A DNA stretch of 64,000 bases from Henckelia pumila (Eukaryota > Streptophyta > Magnoliopsida > Lamiales > Gesneriaceae), in contig NC_133120.1 in NCBI RefSeq assembly GCF_033568475.1, positions 171,151,991-171,215,990 of the forward strand, read 5' to 3'. The translations under genes were made by a program, and so were the position numbers. This document shows, piece after piece, positions 11,823-24,191 of the stretch. Each line of letters begins with the position of its first letter. Positions within the stretch are counted from its first letter, which is position 1. The notes below the pieces were generated by a model, which had not been told where the DNA came from, did no database searches, and saw only the letters and a list, made by a program, of their open reading frames with translations.

Positions 11823-14611
11823 CATATAGGTGCAAGTATTCCGCATTTTCTTATAGTTTAATATTCAGTGTTTCGACCATTAGGCATGTTTAAGCGACAA
11901 TAATTAAAGATTAGAGATGTTAATGCCACTTGTAAAGACTCAACCTCTGAACAAATAGAAATTTTTTAGGCATTTTCGCTATTTTGGGGATTTTTAGCTT
12001 GTGATTCGATTTGGTAAGCTTTTAACTCAATCTGTTAGAGTATCATTAGCTTGATTTAATGCTTGTAGAGCTACGAGAATATATTTGGGGTTGATATATC
12101 ATATTTTGGTTGGCACCATACTTTGAATTTTATTAAAGTGGAAATTACACGCTTATTGCAAGTATGCAAGTGAGCTTATGACTATTCATATAACTGAAAC
12201 TGATATTCTACGGCTTTGGGAGTTATCAGTTAATTAACTGTCTTTTTTAATTTCATTCACCTTTGTTGATTCAGCCTCGGCATTTTATGTCATGCACCCA
12301 CCGCCCTTCATATTGATTCTCTAAGAGGTAGTATAGACATCATACACCGAGCCATAACAGCGCTCCTGAATTAACGAGTAACCATTTGACAGAAACATCA
12401 TGTCAATATTTCCATTGGCTTCTTGTGTTCTTTAAATCGGAATGGGTTGCTGAACAATTATCTGAATAGACATTGTTACAAAGCACAAATTTCACCATAG
12501 ATAAAAAAAATTTCTATAGGAAACGATTTTATATTATAATTTATATTATATGATAAATAGCTATTAATTACAGAAAGCGAACAAGAGGTCCACATACCCA
12601 TAAATAAATTTTAACATAAAAGGAAAAGAAACATCTCCAAATATTTATATTACTTGAAATATAAAAGAATACAAAACAAAGACAAATCTTCAATCATGGA
12701 GATTATGCCCCCTGCCCCCTGGCCCCCAAGAGAGAAGCCTCGACAAGGGAGTGCTTTCTCTTGCCCCTATCGCTCAAGCTAGAAAACTGTAACAAAAAAC
12801 AGGTTAATTCCAATTTCTAACCACCACCCCTATTTATTCTCCCCGTTCTCCCGTAAACTAAAACGTAACTCATTCTTCTAACACATGCTTACCGTGTATG
12901 TCCAATATAGATTCGTCTAAAATAAGTAGGGTACAATTTATTTGAGCCCAAAACAAACATCATATTGAATAACGATGCAAAACCCCAGCCTAATATCAAA
13001 CTGACTTGTATTTATTTGAAAGGGAATTATTATATTTATATTTAAGAAGAAAAAACGTTAAAAATTGAATTAACTCATAGAATGATGCAGACAATTGATT
13101 TTATACATTTTTGGAAGGGAATTATTATATTTAGAAAGAACAGATATTATAAATTGAATTACATTGTGAGATCAATCACATAACGTCTCAAACAATTTCA
13201 ATTTAATCTCTTAACTATTTCAAGATAATATTAATTTTTCATCAACGCTATTGTCATTAATAAGGAACAAATCCCAAGACCCCTCGCCACAAAGCGCATG
13301 ATGAAGCACATGCCTTTCACATGTAAGGTGCTCTTAGGGGAGACATTAAATATAGAATGCAATTCTCAATAAAATTAAAACTAAAAGTTGACTTAAAAGT
13401 CAAAAATTACGTAAACTAAAACCAAATATCCATCAATAATTGGGCATCCCATTCAATAGAAGCTACAAAAAATTTCAATCAAACAGTTAGTGCGGAAAAT
13501 TTCTGCTAATACAGCCAAACAGTTTGCAAAATGTGTAATAAAATAGAAACCTAATTATTTTTAGTCAGTGTTACATTTAAAGATTTAGATTAGATTTAGA
13601 TATAAAGATTTACCAAAAAAATGAAATTAAAAGAAAAAAAGAGCAAAAAAATCACCTTAAAATGCCTAAGAAATTCAATAGAAAACCTGCCAGTGTCCAT
13701 TAACGTCATTGGAGGGCAGTTATTAATGGCAGGTTGTTGTCAAACTTCTTCAAACTCTGACTACATAACACCTTATTTTTGTTGAGCAGGAGAATAAAAA
13801 ATAATCATAGGACAAGCATGCTGCACCTCGGCCACACCCTGCGCGTCAGCACCAGCGTGTGCCTTTTGATGTCAATGCACCTCTGGGGTTGTCCCCAAGC
13901 GCATTGATTTTTCATTGCCGTGTCTTCGGCACTCTGATCGTAGTTTTTTCATTTATTTTATTTCATTATTATTTGGTCAATTAATTTCTGCAAACAGCAG
14001 AGAACACGCAATTACACTAGCACTAGATTCACACTCTTCCGAAGTATTATCAGCAGTCAAGCACATGCATATCGGGTATAATTTGACAATTGGTTAGGAC
14101 ATATACCTAGTCCTATGGATTTAATTTGAAATGATGACAAACAGACTAGCTTATTTGAACAAAACGGCAAAGCCTATCTTATACAACAAATTCAAAGTGA
14201 ATCAATTTCTTCGAACCATAAAAGAAAAGCCTGACTGCTTGAGTAATTACAGACAATTTAAATATTTAAAGCATATCTCCAGAAATCTAGCAAACAAGTT
14301 TAAACATATGACATATCAAATACTAATAAATTTCACACATACAACATCCATTTTGAACACATGATCCACAAAGTTTCTAATATTGCCTGGAAAGTAAAGT
14401 TGCATCATTGCAAGTCCTATATACATTTCTCTATCAATATGATAATACAAATGAAAACACTTTGAAGACCAAAAAATACCCAGAAGCTGGTGGTACGTGG
14501 TAAGGCAAGAAGGAAGTTTATGCTCTAATACATGAGAATTTAATCACAAGAAGACAAATCCAATCCATAATTAACCATTCTTATACCTTAATATCATTCA
14601 GTTCCAAGTGA
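11823..14611. other. Intergenic DNA downstream of the GTE4-like gene, no supported gene
   Basis: AT-rich and without a coding exon I can support. The part nearest 14611 is expected to be 3' UTR of the minus-strand bromodomain gene. Short ORFs at 13915-14097 and 14131-14364 have no recognisable product. Two short direct repeats of GAAGGGAATTATTATATTTA occur near 13020 and 13112. Confidence 0.45.
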
Positions 14612-17527
14612 TTATCCCGCATCCGATTCATTTTCCGAGGAATGGCCGCTGTCAGAATCTGTAGATTATATAAAGAAAAGAAAATACAACAGTCATTTTA
14701 ATGAACAAATATAAAGAATTAAAGACCTTGACAGGTGACAAAATAAGAATTCAATCTAGGCCAGAACTAGAAAGACTAATTATGAATGCAAAATAGTAAA
14801 TTATCATAAAAGAATAAACATCGTTACAAAGTAAACTTGAAGGATGAGGATAAAGATTTACCACTGGAAGATGCTCCAGAATCGCTGCTGGAACTGCCTG
14901 AACTACTAAACCTACTTACGTCATTACCCTGCTTTCCACCTTCAACAGCATGCGAGTCCTGCTTATCAATGACTTCAGAAAAAGCAGAAAATAGACTTCA
15001 GATCTCCCAAAAACACCATTCACAATACATAACAGAAAACTGAAAATACAAGAGTAAACTAACACCTGTTCCACTTTCAACCTGGACCTCCGGTACAGTT
15101 GCGGTGGTGGTCTGAAACAATTGGAAACACAATTTTCAACTAATTGAAATGACATAATATTTAAGTTTTGGGTTATATTTCAAATTATTCACGAACTCTT
15201 ACCATCACTGAAACAGACTGATTAGATGCTGTTCTAGTTTGAAGAGCACGCTCAGCTTTTCTTTTATTCTTGCTCAAGCCCTTTTTGTAATTACTAACAA
15301 ATCGATCAAGCTCCCACAGTGTTTCTGGATCGACACTATCAATGTCCACCTCAATCTCATCATCACGTTGAGAAAGTGCCGTATTATTCTTCTTAATGAT
15401 TTGAACAATGGCATCAAGCTTATCAGAAGCCAAGTTCTGAAGGTTAGTGCTGAGTCTTTGCTTCTCCTCATAAGTCATGTCCCTTTTATTCAGATCCTTA
15501 GCTTTAGGTTTCTTAGGCAAGGGCATCCTGCCAACATGCGAACGTTGAATTTTTGTATCAACGGTCATAGGTGCAGCAGGTGTGAAGGCATGAACAGAGG
15601 CTGGTGCAGAAACTGGTGCTAAATAAGGCTGAGGAAACTTTCTTGAAGTGGGAGTAGGCAACCCTGCGTCCTGGTACACATGATATTTCAAATATGGATT
15701 ATACTTTGTTTCCATAACAGCCCACTTCTCCTCAAAAATACCGGACAATTCCTCTGCCATAACGTGAACATCCTGACCCTTTGGATTATAAGTCATGGCA
15801 TTGCGAAACACAAGTCTCACATCCTCTGCAAACTCCCTAGGTGACTTGTACCAGTTTTGCGATAATCTAGTTTTAATTGTACCCAAATCCATTGGATGCT
15901 TAATGATAACATGATAATCATGCAGCCCAAGGGCCTTGGCATCCACTGGCTCGTTAAATACCCAACCATGCTTATGCTTCATCAATCTCTGAAGTATACT
16001 GCTACAGCTCTTAACCACTTGATTCCTGTTCTTATCAAACCCAAAACCGAAACCAGGTTCTTGTTCTGATCGACCACCATGCTTCCTCCCATGACTGGTT
16101 TTCAATTTCTTGTTACTTTCAGGAGGCAGTCTGTCCTTCCCTAGCAGGAACTCTGAATTTCTGTAATATTGATTCGCCTTTGGAGTTCTCTTCTCCTTGT
16201 CAATAATTTCACCAGCATCATGAGTGTTCTCCATAACAGCAATGCTAAGCTGCCTACTATATGACTTTGGTTCTAGAGTCCGTGCAGTACCCACATCAGA
16301 ATTCAGTCTAGCAAACTTCATAGGTGTGGTTTCTTGGAACCCCACCACACTCACCTCTGAATTAATTCTCGCCAATGCCCTCCTCTCCACTGCATCATTC
16401 GGCACGTTCACTGGTTGAGGACAATAATATCCACCAATTTCACCGCCATCAACACCAGAGTCTACATCATTGAAATTATTATTGCTAACCTGGGCATTAG
16501 ATGAAGCAAGTTCATGCACTTTGACTTCAAGCTGATTAACTAACTTTCTAATTTGATCAAGCTCATGCTCCAACCTGCTCTTAAGCTCCTTAATATCATC
16601 TTTCTGAGTTGCTTTCAATAACCTAAAAAAAACCCTATCATCTATCCTAGTTATCATCAGCGGCTGCACCAGTTCATTTGCGTTTGAAGGCCGATTGCTA
16701 GAGGGAGCTGGCGCTGGCGCTGGCACTGGCACTGACATTGAATTTTCATCATTCAACAGCTTAATCTGAACTTCATTAGGCAGATCGTTTTCAACGGATA
16801 ATGGAGATGATTCCCTCAAATTCTGTCGCCCATTGTCACTTGTCTGCAGTTTCTCGTTCTCACTATGAAATGTGGGAGCTTCTTTTGGACTCTGGGCTTC
16901 AGCATCATTCAGCAATGGAGATGATCTTCTCTGATTCTGCTGCCCCAAACTTTGACAGCAACTGCCTTGCCCCACCACATTCTGACTCGAACAATCATTC
17001 TCAGACCCTGATGGCCTCTGCTCATCACGCCTTACTTGTCCTAACAGCTGCTGAGAGTGGAAGGAATCCACATCTCTGTCTGCAAATGTTTGTGGAGGAG
17101 TCTGTTCAAGAATCGGGGACTGCACTTGAAGCCTTTCCCGAGAGGAATCAATACCCTCAGTCACTGATGCTTCCACACATTCTTGCTGAATATTGTCACC
17201 CAAAAAGCTGGGGGATATGGCTGGAATGCCATTAGTGGGCTTCGGAGTCGAGGCAACAGCAGAATGGATATGTTCCTCGTTGGATGCAGATATGGGAACA
17301 ATGGGAGAGAGAGCCTCAGCGGATGCAGCGGCGGTTGAAGGATTCTCGGTACTGGTAGATGCGACTGTGGAGGTTCCAGTTCCGGTGTTTGCTGTATCGA
17401 TGTCGATGCAAGGTTTTGGGACTTTCTTGCGGACCCTTCGCTTATAAACTTTGCTGTTTTCAGTCCATAAAACCGTACTCGATTTCAAACAATCATAACT
17501 GAAATCCCCAGGGGAGCCAGAAGCCAT
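14612..17527 (-). CDS. GTE4: GTE4-like bromodomain/NET (BET family) transcription factor
   Basis: BET proteins read acetylated histone tails and recruit transcription machinery in the nucleus; plant GTE4 is linked to cell-cycle control. Exons in transcript order are 17527-15203, 15111-15066, 14972-14862 and 14658-14612, all GT-AG and in phase, giving about 842 residues. It starts MASGSPGDF with a basic YKRRVRKK patch typical of GTE4. A Ser/Gln-rich N-terminal half follows, with a short Pro-Ala run near residues 265-275 and a coiled segment near 305-345. The bromodomain is at about 500-605 (LMKHKHGWVFNEPVDAKALG, HPMDLGTIKTRL, then NAMTYNPKGQDVH with the acetyl-lysine-binding Asn). The NET domain is at about 685-765 (MTYEEKQRLS through DPETLWELDRFV). 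The last exons code a Ser-rich acidic end typical of the family. Exon 3's acceptor (GAAG before 14972) was chosen because only it keeps the frame. Confidence 0.92.
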
Positions 17528-18443
17528 ACATATAACACCAACTATTGATCACGAAACCAAACTTTTCCAAATCAAATCTCAACCAATCCTACGATAGCCC
17601 TAGCAGCAGAAAACCCCTATTCTCAGACAACAAAATCAAAACCAACCCTGATTCAAAAGAACAAACAGGAAACTTGAGCACGGAAACCACCCAAAAAACC
17701 AACCATTCGACACACAAAAACAGATCCAACGCTCGTAAATCCAAAAATCAGACGTCTGAACGGAAGATTCAAGGATTTGACAAATTAAGATTGCACATCA
17801 ATACATCAACATATACATATATATACATGTAAAAAATTGCAAACAATCATGTGCCAACCTCTAGGGTTTGAAGGCAGACGGAGGCGGGGTAGTTCGAAAT
17901 CTGCTCTCTAGAAATTTGTCTATTCTCTCTCCGTCAACCGATATACCGCACGCGCTGGGTCTGCCACGTTGCTCGCGCGTGGGGAGCACGTTGGATTTGC
18001 CGAAAAGGAATCTAATGGGGAAATTTGAGATTGGGATCTCACGCGCCGAGAGGAAAACGTTGACCACCTCCAATCATGCTCCTCAACTCTTATGTGTCTA
18101 TTTCCTTATTTTATTTATATTTATTTATTTATTTTTCGGGGATAAAATAAAATCTGTTGTTATATTTAAGTCGCGTTGTATAGATCTCAACTTTGACATA
18201 TTAACTCGTAAATCACGTTGATTAAATAAATAAATAATTTTTTTAAAAAAATAACACTTTTGAAAGATTGTTTCACGAATAAAACAGGTCAACCCATCAC
18301 AAGACATTCCCCGGTATAATTGACCCATATTCTAATCGGGCTCTCTCACGTATCTCGTAATCCTCACAGATCGCGTACGTACGTAATCCCCAATTGGTCT
18401 CTTAAATTTTGCCTTTCTATCGCAGATTTTCGAAAATCAATAG
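17528..18443 (-). promoter_or_regulatory. 5' UTR and promoter region of the GTE4-like gene
   Basis: The non-coding DNA upstream of the GTE4-like start. An AACCCTAG telo-box lies on the minus strand near 17873, and a GC-richer stretch at about 17870-18070 is the likely first exon/core promoter zone, perhaps with a leader intron down to 17530. No clear TATA box was found. Overlapping ORFs on both strands at 17861-18221 look accidental. The region is shared head-to-head with the pseudogene starting at 18444. Confidence 0.4.
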
Positions 18444-18965
18444 GAATCATGGACGTTATCATGCCCTAACCCAGGAATTGTTCACGGAAAATGCGTGTGG
18501 ATTCAACAACAGCTTGTGTTCTGTTCCTCAGCAGTCGACGTAATTTGGTTTGGCTTAGGATTTTTCTCGGAGTTTGTCGACACGATTGAGAAACATATGA
18601 TGGAAATCGATGGGTTCATATGTTTACGGGTGAGAAAAATGGGAGCATGTAATTAACTCTTGTGGTTTTTTTTTCTTAGAAAGGATCGTGTTTTTCGGAT
18701 TGTAAGTTGTTTTTCGAATCTATGTTGCTCCAGAAACATTAGATTTGCAATGTGTTTTGATTGGTTTCGTTTTCTTAACCTATAAAATTGACAGAACGAG
18801 AGACTCAGGGTGGCATTGCAAGAACAGAGAAAGCCTCACAACGTGCTGTTCTTGAAGAAATACGAATCAAGAACACTACTTTTCCTCAAACAAAGAGAAG
18901 AACAAATCTCGAAAACCAAAAACAAATCTATTGAGTTCCAAAATTTTTATTATTTTGTGGTCTGA
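18444..18965 (+). pseudogene. Truncated BOI/SBP-type RING E3 ligase gene fragment
   Basis: Two open segments join in frame across a GT-AG intron: 18444-18629 (donor CGG|GTGAGA) and 18795-18965 (acceptor GACAG). The second encodes ERLRVALQEQRK, a KKYESRTLLFLKQREEQISK segment and NKSIEFQNF. Preceded by MMEIDGFI in the first segment, this matches the coiled-coil region ahead of the RING in BOI-related/S-RNase-binding proteins (EID-F---NERLR-ALQEQRK, LLKKYESK---LKQKEEEIAKA). In live genes this part orders oligomerisation and is followed by a C-terminal RING. Here the similarity stops at about 18935, a stop follows at 18963, and I find no RING cysteines downstream. There is no convincing N-terminal ATG: a stop at 18441 precedes the frame. 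I read it as a decayed partial copy. The assignment is from memory of family motifs. Confidence 0.5.
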
Positions 18966-19007
18966 TATTTTGCTAATAATGAGAGATTAAGGGTCGGTTC
19001 CATCAAG

Positions 19008-20018
19008 ATGGATCAGCTTGGAGATCTAGCTAAGTAAGATTTATTTTTTCTTCTATTTTTTGGCTGTTTCCACCACCCCCCCCCCCCCCCTCCCCCCTCC
19101 CCCCAGTTTTTTGGTGGTTTTTAGCAGTATGTAGTATTCATAGCTTGCTTTGGGAGCTCCTTTTTTTCGTTTGGCTCACGATTTTTGTTTGGTTTGGAAA
19201 TATCTGTGTAGTACGAATATTTTTCTGTGTTTGAGTAGCATGAGAAGTATGGATGCTAATTAGGATTTTGTGGTGTGTTGGGATGAGAAATTTGATTTTG
19301 GTTTTGAATTTTGATTGTGCTATAATTGTGGAGTGCTTTTACTGAATGCATGGACATACATCTTTCAAATTTATTTGATTGATTGCAAATTCATTAAGTA
19401 GGCGATATATTCGGTTTATTTACTCCTTACAAAAAGCTTCAAAATTCTAGGCAGTGTTCTTATTGTTTCAGTTTAGTTTTGTTACCGAAAATTATAATAC
19501 TGAATATTTTTATTTTCTTAATTGTGACTGGTCGCTGGAAGCTATTATGTAGCATATGTGGTGTTCTTATGGTGCATGTATTCAGGTGGATTATTCCTGG
19601 TTCTTTCTGCTCTATCCCTGGGTTTCACTCTTATTTTTCTGTTGTTTGTGCTCTAACTGGTATGATGATCGATCATTTGTTTGTTTGATTTATTTTTTTG
19701 CATTCTATACACTATACACGACACACCCAAAAATACACAATCAGCATCATTTGAAAATGTTACTTGTGTGCGTATTCATTTGGCGCCATGTGATTGAGGA
19801 CGGTTGACAGTGAAAATGTGAATTATTGAATCCACTTAGTTATTAACCTTGCAATATTTTCCAGGAGAAAAAAACTTGCAATCTTTTTTGGTCAGTTCTT
19901 TGTCTTGGATATTTTCTCGGTTAATTGCTATATTGATTCTCTTACTCTATATAGAACTTATGAAGCATCGGAAGGCTTTCAAGCATTAGATAAGGCAATA
20001 TTTGAGCATGAAGTATAA
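19008..20018 (+). CDS. Possible two-exon mini-ORF of 29 residues (weak)
   Basis: An ATG at 19008 opens MDQLGDLAK. A good donor (CTAA|GTAAGA) ends exon 1 at 19033. An acceptor (ATATAG) at 19954 allows an in-phase second exon, 19955-20018, coding a further 20 residues (TYEASEGFQALDK...) before TAA. The frame match across a 921-bp intron and the non-random composition are the only evidence. I do not recognise the peptide. It could be the surviving exons of a larger decayed gene, or chance. Confidence 0.2.
19076..19104 (+). other. C-tract: C15-T-C6-T-C6
   Basis: A run of 15 C, then T, six C, T and six C. The minus strand is therefore G-rich with enough G blocks to form a G-quadruplex, and the plus strand could form an i-motif. 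It lies in the intron-like DNA after the mini-ORF's first exon. The exact length is probably variable and error-prone in assembly. Confidence 0.8.
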
Positions 20019-20958
20019 AAAAATAATAACTTCCTCCATCAGTATATACAGAAGTCTGCAAAGCGATCGATAATCATTCAATGAACAAATGTATGCATTC
20101 GTGTCAGAATTAGTTTCATATTTGATTATTTCTAATTCATTTTCTTTCTTAATGAAATGTTACCTTACAGGATCTTGATTAACATTCTTGATGTTGGCTT
20201 GAGTTTGAGATGAAACCTTAGTTTATACCAACTTTAATGAGCGAAGGAAAATTAGTTTTGGTTTGACCAAATGGTTGGCTTGTTCTGCCGTTTAAACTCC
20301 TGCCGCTGAAGCAAGAGAACTTGGAAGCTACTGCGATAGCATGTTGATTGGATCACTAGCAAGAGAACTTGGAAGCTGATTTTGGGCTTTGCAAAGTTAA
20401 AGATTGAACTAATTCTTGTTCCAAATCTCGGAGAGTTTTAAGTTTTTTTTTCCTAGTTTTTGAGCTGGAAATTACGGATAGATGAGTTCTTTTGATTATT
20501 TATACTTGTTTTTTGAATTTTTGTTTTTGTCGTCGTTTTATCTTCTAAACAGAGATTAGAAAACTAATATATTCTTATTTGATTCAAAAGTATCACTTTT
20601 TACATAAAAAAATATTAGTTTTCATTGCAAAATTATTATTATTTTTTTTATATCAAAGTATTACTTTGCAAAAAATTGAGAATATGTTGACGACTTAATG
20701 GCATTCTAGTAATTTGTGACTTAGTATGGAAGCATTAACTCCATACAACGTTTTATTAATATTTAGAATCTGAATGATTGAATATAAGATAAAGTATTAC
20801 TTTTTTCTATGGAAATATTACTTTTTCGATCAAACGTATTAGTTATTATTTTAAAAGTATTTTATTTTAAAAGTATTACTTCTAAAATATGCTAATTTGA
20901 TATAAAAAATATTAGTTTTCTCGTGAAAAATATTATTTTTTTTAATAAAAAGTAGTAT
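20019..20958. repeat. AT-rich degenerate repeat DNA beside the LTR
   Basis: From about 20575 to the LTR edge the sequence consists of irregular copies of AAAGTATTACTTTT and AAAATATTAGTTTTC in both orientations, a palindrome-prone simple-repeat pattern. Nothing coding is present. The segment 20019-20570 also holds no feature I can support. Confidence 0.45.
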
Positions 20959-21912
20959 TGATAGGATCGGTTGAAAGTATAGAGAGGGTGAATAGACTTT
21001 CAAGCAGTTTAGTATGAAAATAATTGAACTCGATCGGTTTAGGGACTGACTGAGTTCTAGACTTATCTTAATGTCTGATGTAATTTGACAACAGAAGTAT
21101 GTGCTGAAATATGTCAAATTACAGATTTGAACACTAAAAGATTATCAGTTTAGGTTATGCAAAGATATAGGATAAACTGAAATGACACACTCAAATGTTT
21201 ATGGATGTTCGGAGATTTCAAGTACTCCTATCCAGTAATTTGCAAAACTCCGATCCAGTTTAGGACTTAACACTGCCTAAACAAGAACTCCTAGTACAAC
21301 ACTTCAGTTTCAGTCTTAGACTGATGATAGAATACAGATGAATACAACTCGAAATTCTTAGCACAAAAATTGATCCTTCAATGATCAGAATAATACTTCG
21401 GTGTTTGTGCTTCGAGTTTCTTAATCAAATCTTGAGCGTATAGAATTTTGAATATTCTCGTAAAATGGCAAAAATCGCAGATCGTGAGAGAGATCCTTTG
21501 TTCGATCAAGATCTCTATTTATACCATTGGATTGTTAACGGTCATAAATTCAAATTGAATCTTCAGATAGAGTTTTGAATTATCCCCGTTGGATTTGTCA
21601 CTATCAACAACAAATTTTGGAGCCGACATTGCCCTTTGCATCGCGGCACTACCTTCTGCAGAGTATGTCAGAGTACGGAAGAACTTATCCATAAAGTCAC
21701 GGTAGCAGACTGTTGAGGGGTAAACTGATGAAGTCGATTTAGAGAGTGTAAACTGATGAAATCAGTTTAGCGTCTTTAGCCAGTTGAGCGCGGTGATTGA
21801 GTGTGAAGTAGTTTAGCTCCATATATCGGTTTAGTGCTTCGTAGTTGCTTGATTAGTTTGGCCTTCTTTTAAGCTTTGTAATTTGTAAACACCAAAACTA
21901 AATTTCCCAACA
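20959..21912 (-). repeat. 3' LTR of the minus-strand Sirevirus-type element
   Basis: A 954-bp LTR in reverse orientation: read on the minus strand it starts TGTTGGGAAATTTAG and ends CCGATCCTATCA. A TATA box (TATAAATAG, minus strand) lies at 21523-21515, and the U3 holds a 21-bp palindrome at 21749-21769. Directly upstream on the minus strand is the purine-rich AGCAAAAAGAGGGAAA (21929-21914), the polypurine tract, which identifies this as the 3' LTR. Confidence 0.85.
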
Positions 21913-22217
21913 ATTTCCCTCTTTTTGCTGTTTATCAAAACTTTGAGCTAGCAAGCAATAAACTGATATTCAATATAAACTGATCTTTTGTCAAACATAT
22001 TCAGTTTCAATGTCTTCTAAATCTTCCCCCTTTTTGTTAAACTAACAATAAAGATCACGAGGTGAAGATACAAGTGTAGATAACATAAGAAGATTGAATC
22101 AACACAAAAAGAGTCATCTTCGATCGGATGATGATCTGCGCATTGAAGAGCTGCGAGATGGTGGTGAGCTGCCGAAGTAGACCGAGCGGATTCTTGAGCT
22201 TCGTACTGAGTTCGCAA

Positions 22218-24065
22218 TGAAAGAGTGGGTGCCCGGTGAGCCAACTTGTGGCTAAGGGCTTTGATGACTCTTTGTATAAACAATCTTTTGTTTAATATAA
22301 TTTACACTTTTATTAATGGCAATGACTTTATCTTTCTTCATATTGTTATATTGTGATATACTATTGTTGTTTTGATAAAGACCTTGAATATACTATAGTG
22401 TATGTAAGATGTGGTAGAACATGGGGATGTCTATCATGAAACACATCTTATAGTCACTGTATATTCTAAACTGTTCCTAGTCGATTGAGCCGTCCGATAA
22501 TAAGGATAAGGATCGCTCGAGTTTGAGACTAGCATTTGCGATGCGGAGTACCACGTTTCATTGGTAAGGAACATAGAGATGTTCAAAGCATGAAAATGGA
22601 TATTCATATGATGAATGATCGAACTACCCTATCCGGACTTTCCAAGTGGTTATCACTTATCGAGTGGATATAGTCCGCGGTTTTGGTTGTACACCATTAG
22701 TCCTTACTACTTGAAACATCATTGAGACTCTATATGCTAGTACTGTGCTTTGACTCGTTTACCGACTCTATTGGGGTCATCAGATGTCGGGATTGGGTAC
22801 AGTTACAACACATATAGGAGTCGATGCTTTGTTGTCAAGGATTCACCACATACTTGCGAGTGTGGATATCCTATGCGATCTGAGGAGATATTAGTGTGAC
22901 GAATCTCTGGCCAGAGTACATGATGTGATTTAAGAAATGGTTTCTTAGTAGCACATGCGATGTCACTATTTGATCTTCAAGATGCATTGCATAGTTATCG
23001 AATCTCGAGCGACTCTCGATATACCAATGGTTGTTGATTCGATCGGGATATATGGATGAAGGGACCGTACTGTACGCTAACCAAAATCTACTGGTTCTTG
23101 TAGGCACTATCAGTGATACCTAGGGAATCATGGGGCGATGTTGCTAGGCGCTCATACCATGATTCGATGGGCAAGTCGGAAATTGTTGTTCCGAGTCACA
23201 AGGAATTGTGAGCCCACGGCTAGCTGTATCCCTGAACCATTGAGGGTCACACAGTGTAATGGTTTTTTAATCCCCGTTGAGATAGTTAAATTTAAAGAGT
23301 TAAATTTAATGAACGAAGAAGTTGGACTTCTTATTTAAGAGTAGAGGAGTAAGATTTCCTAAAATGACATAGGGATGACCATTTTTGGAAATCACTGAAT
23401 TCGGATTCAGAAAAATTTATCTTGACTTTAAAAGGTGCAGAAATGGTTTCTGTGCACATTGGTGAAATCGGTTTATCAATCGGAGTCACGATGAATTTTA
23501 TATTAATTTCTGAACATGCGGGCTTTGCTTGTCGGGCTTGAACTTATGACTAATGGGCCCTAAGCTGTTAGTGGCCTACATTATAAATAAGTTATTGCAG
23601 TACATAAATTACACACAACAGGTCACAAGGATTTTTCGAAAACCCTAGTTTATTTTAAAGGTGGCCGTCCCCCCTCTCTCCCTCTACTCGAGAAAAATCC
23701 AGCCTGTGATTTTGAATTACAGTCTGGTTTAATGGATCAAATTCGTTAATCTCTTCGTAGAAAACTTCTGATAGATTTTCTAGTGCAATCTATCAGAGGG
23801 ATTAAATATCCGTTCGTGGACCTGATTGAAGAACAGTTCGTCCATCAGTTCCAGGGATATACAACAAGAGCAGAGAAATCTGTTGGTGTCCAAAATCTCG
23901 ATTCGAGATTAAAGGTAAAAAATTTATAATTGTTATTTAATTTTTACACACACAATTTAATCGTAAGGTTGATACCCATTATGGAATCGTTCCATACAAA
24001 AAATTTTAAACTTCCGCTGCACCGGGTATCAATCATAATTGATCTGATCGCCGCGTTCTACAACA
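22218..24065 (+). repeat. 5' LTR of element A
   Basis: The LTR starts TGAAAGAGTGGGTGCCCGG and ends GCGTTCTACAACA. A TATA box, TATAAATAA, is at 23582-23590, which places the U3/R boundary near 23615. Short ORFs repeated in every copy of this LTR (for example 22871-23107, minus) are non-functional shadows. Confidence 0.92.
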
Positions 24066-24066
24066 G

Positions 24067-24078
24067 TGGTATCAGAGC
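24067..24078 (+). other. Primer-binding site of element A (tRNA-iMet type)
   Basis: TGGTATCAGAGC, complementary to the 3' end of plant initiator tRNA-Met, one base after the LTR. It is where minus-strand cDNA synthesis starts. Confidence 0.92.
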
Positions 24079-24191
24079 AAGGTTGCTCAGATCAAGCGAT
24101 TAAATTAATCGATTGTACAAAAATTTTTTAGGCCTCGGTTTTTGAAACAAAATAAATATTTTAAAATAAAAATATTTTTTTCGGGCAAAAA

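Noticed and set aside
16801-17447. Plus-strand ORFs inside the GTE4-like gene
   Set aside because: Antisense shadows of the first coding exon of the bromodomain gene, which is strongly supported on the minus strand.
19479-19807. Overlapping plus-strand ORFs with hydrophobic translations
   Set aside because: T-rich sequence naturally yields Phe/Ile/Val/Cys runs; no splice or family evidence, and they fall in intron-like DNA.
22871-23338. ORFs recurring in every LTR of elements A and B
   Set aside because: They recur because the LTR does; the translations resemble no protein and sit in U3 upstream of the TATA box.
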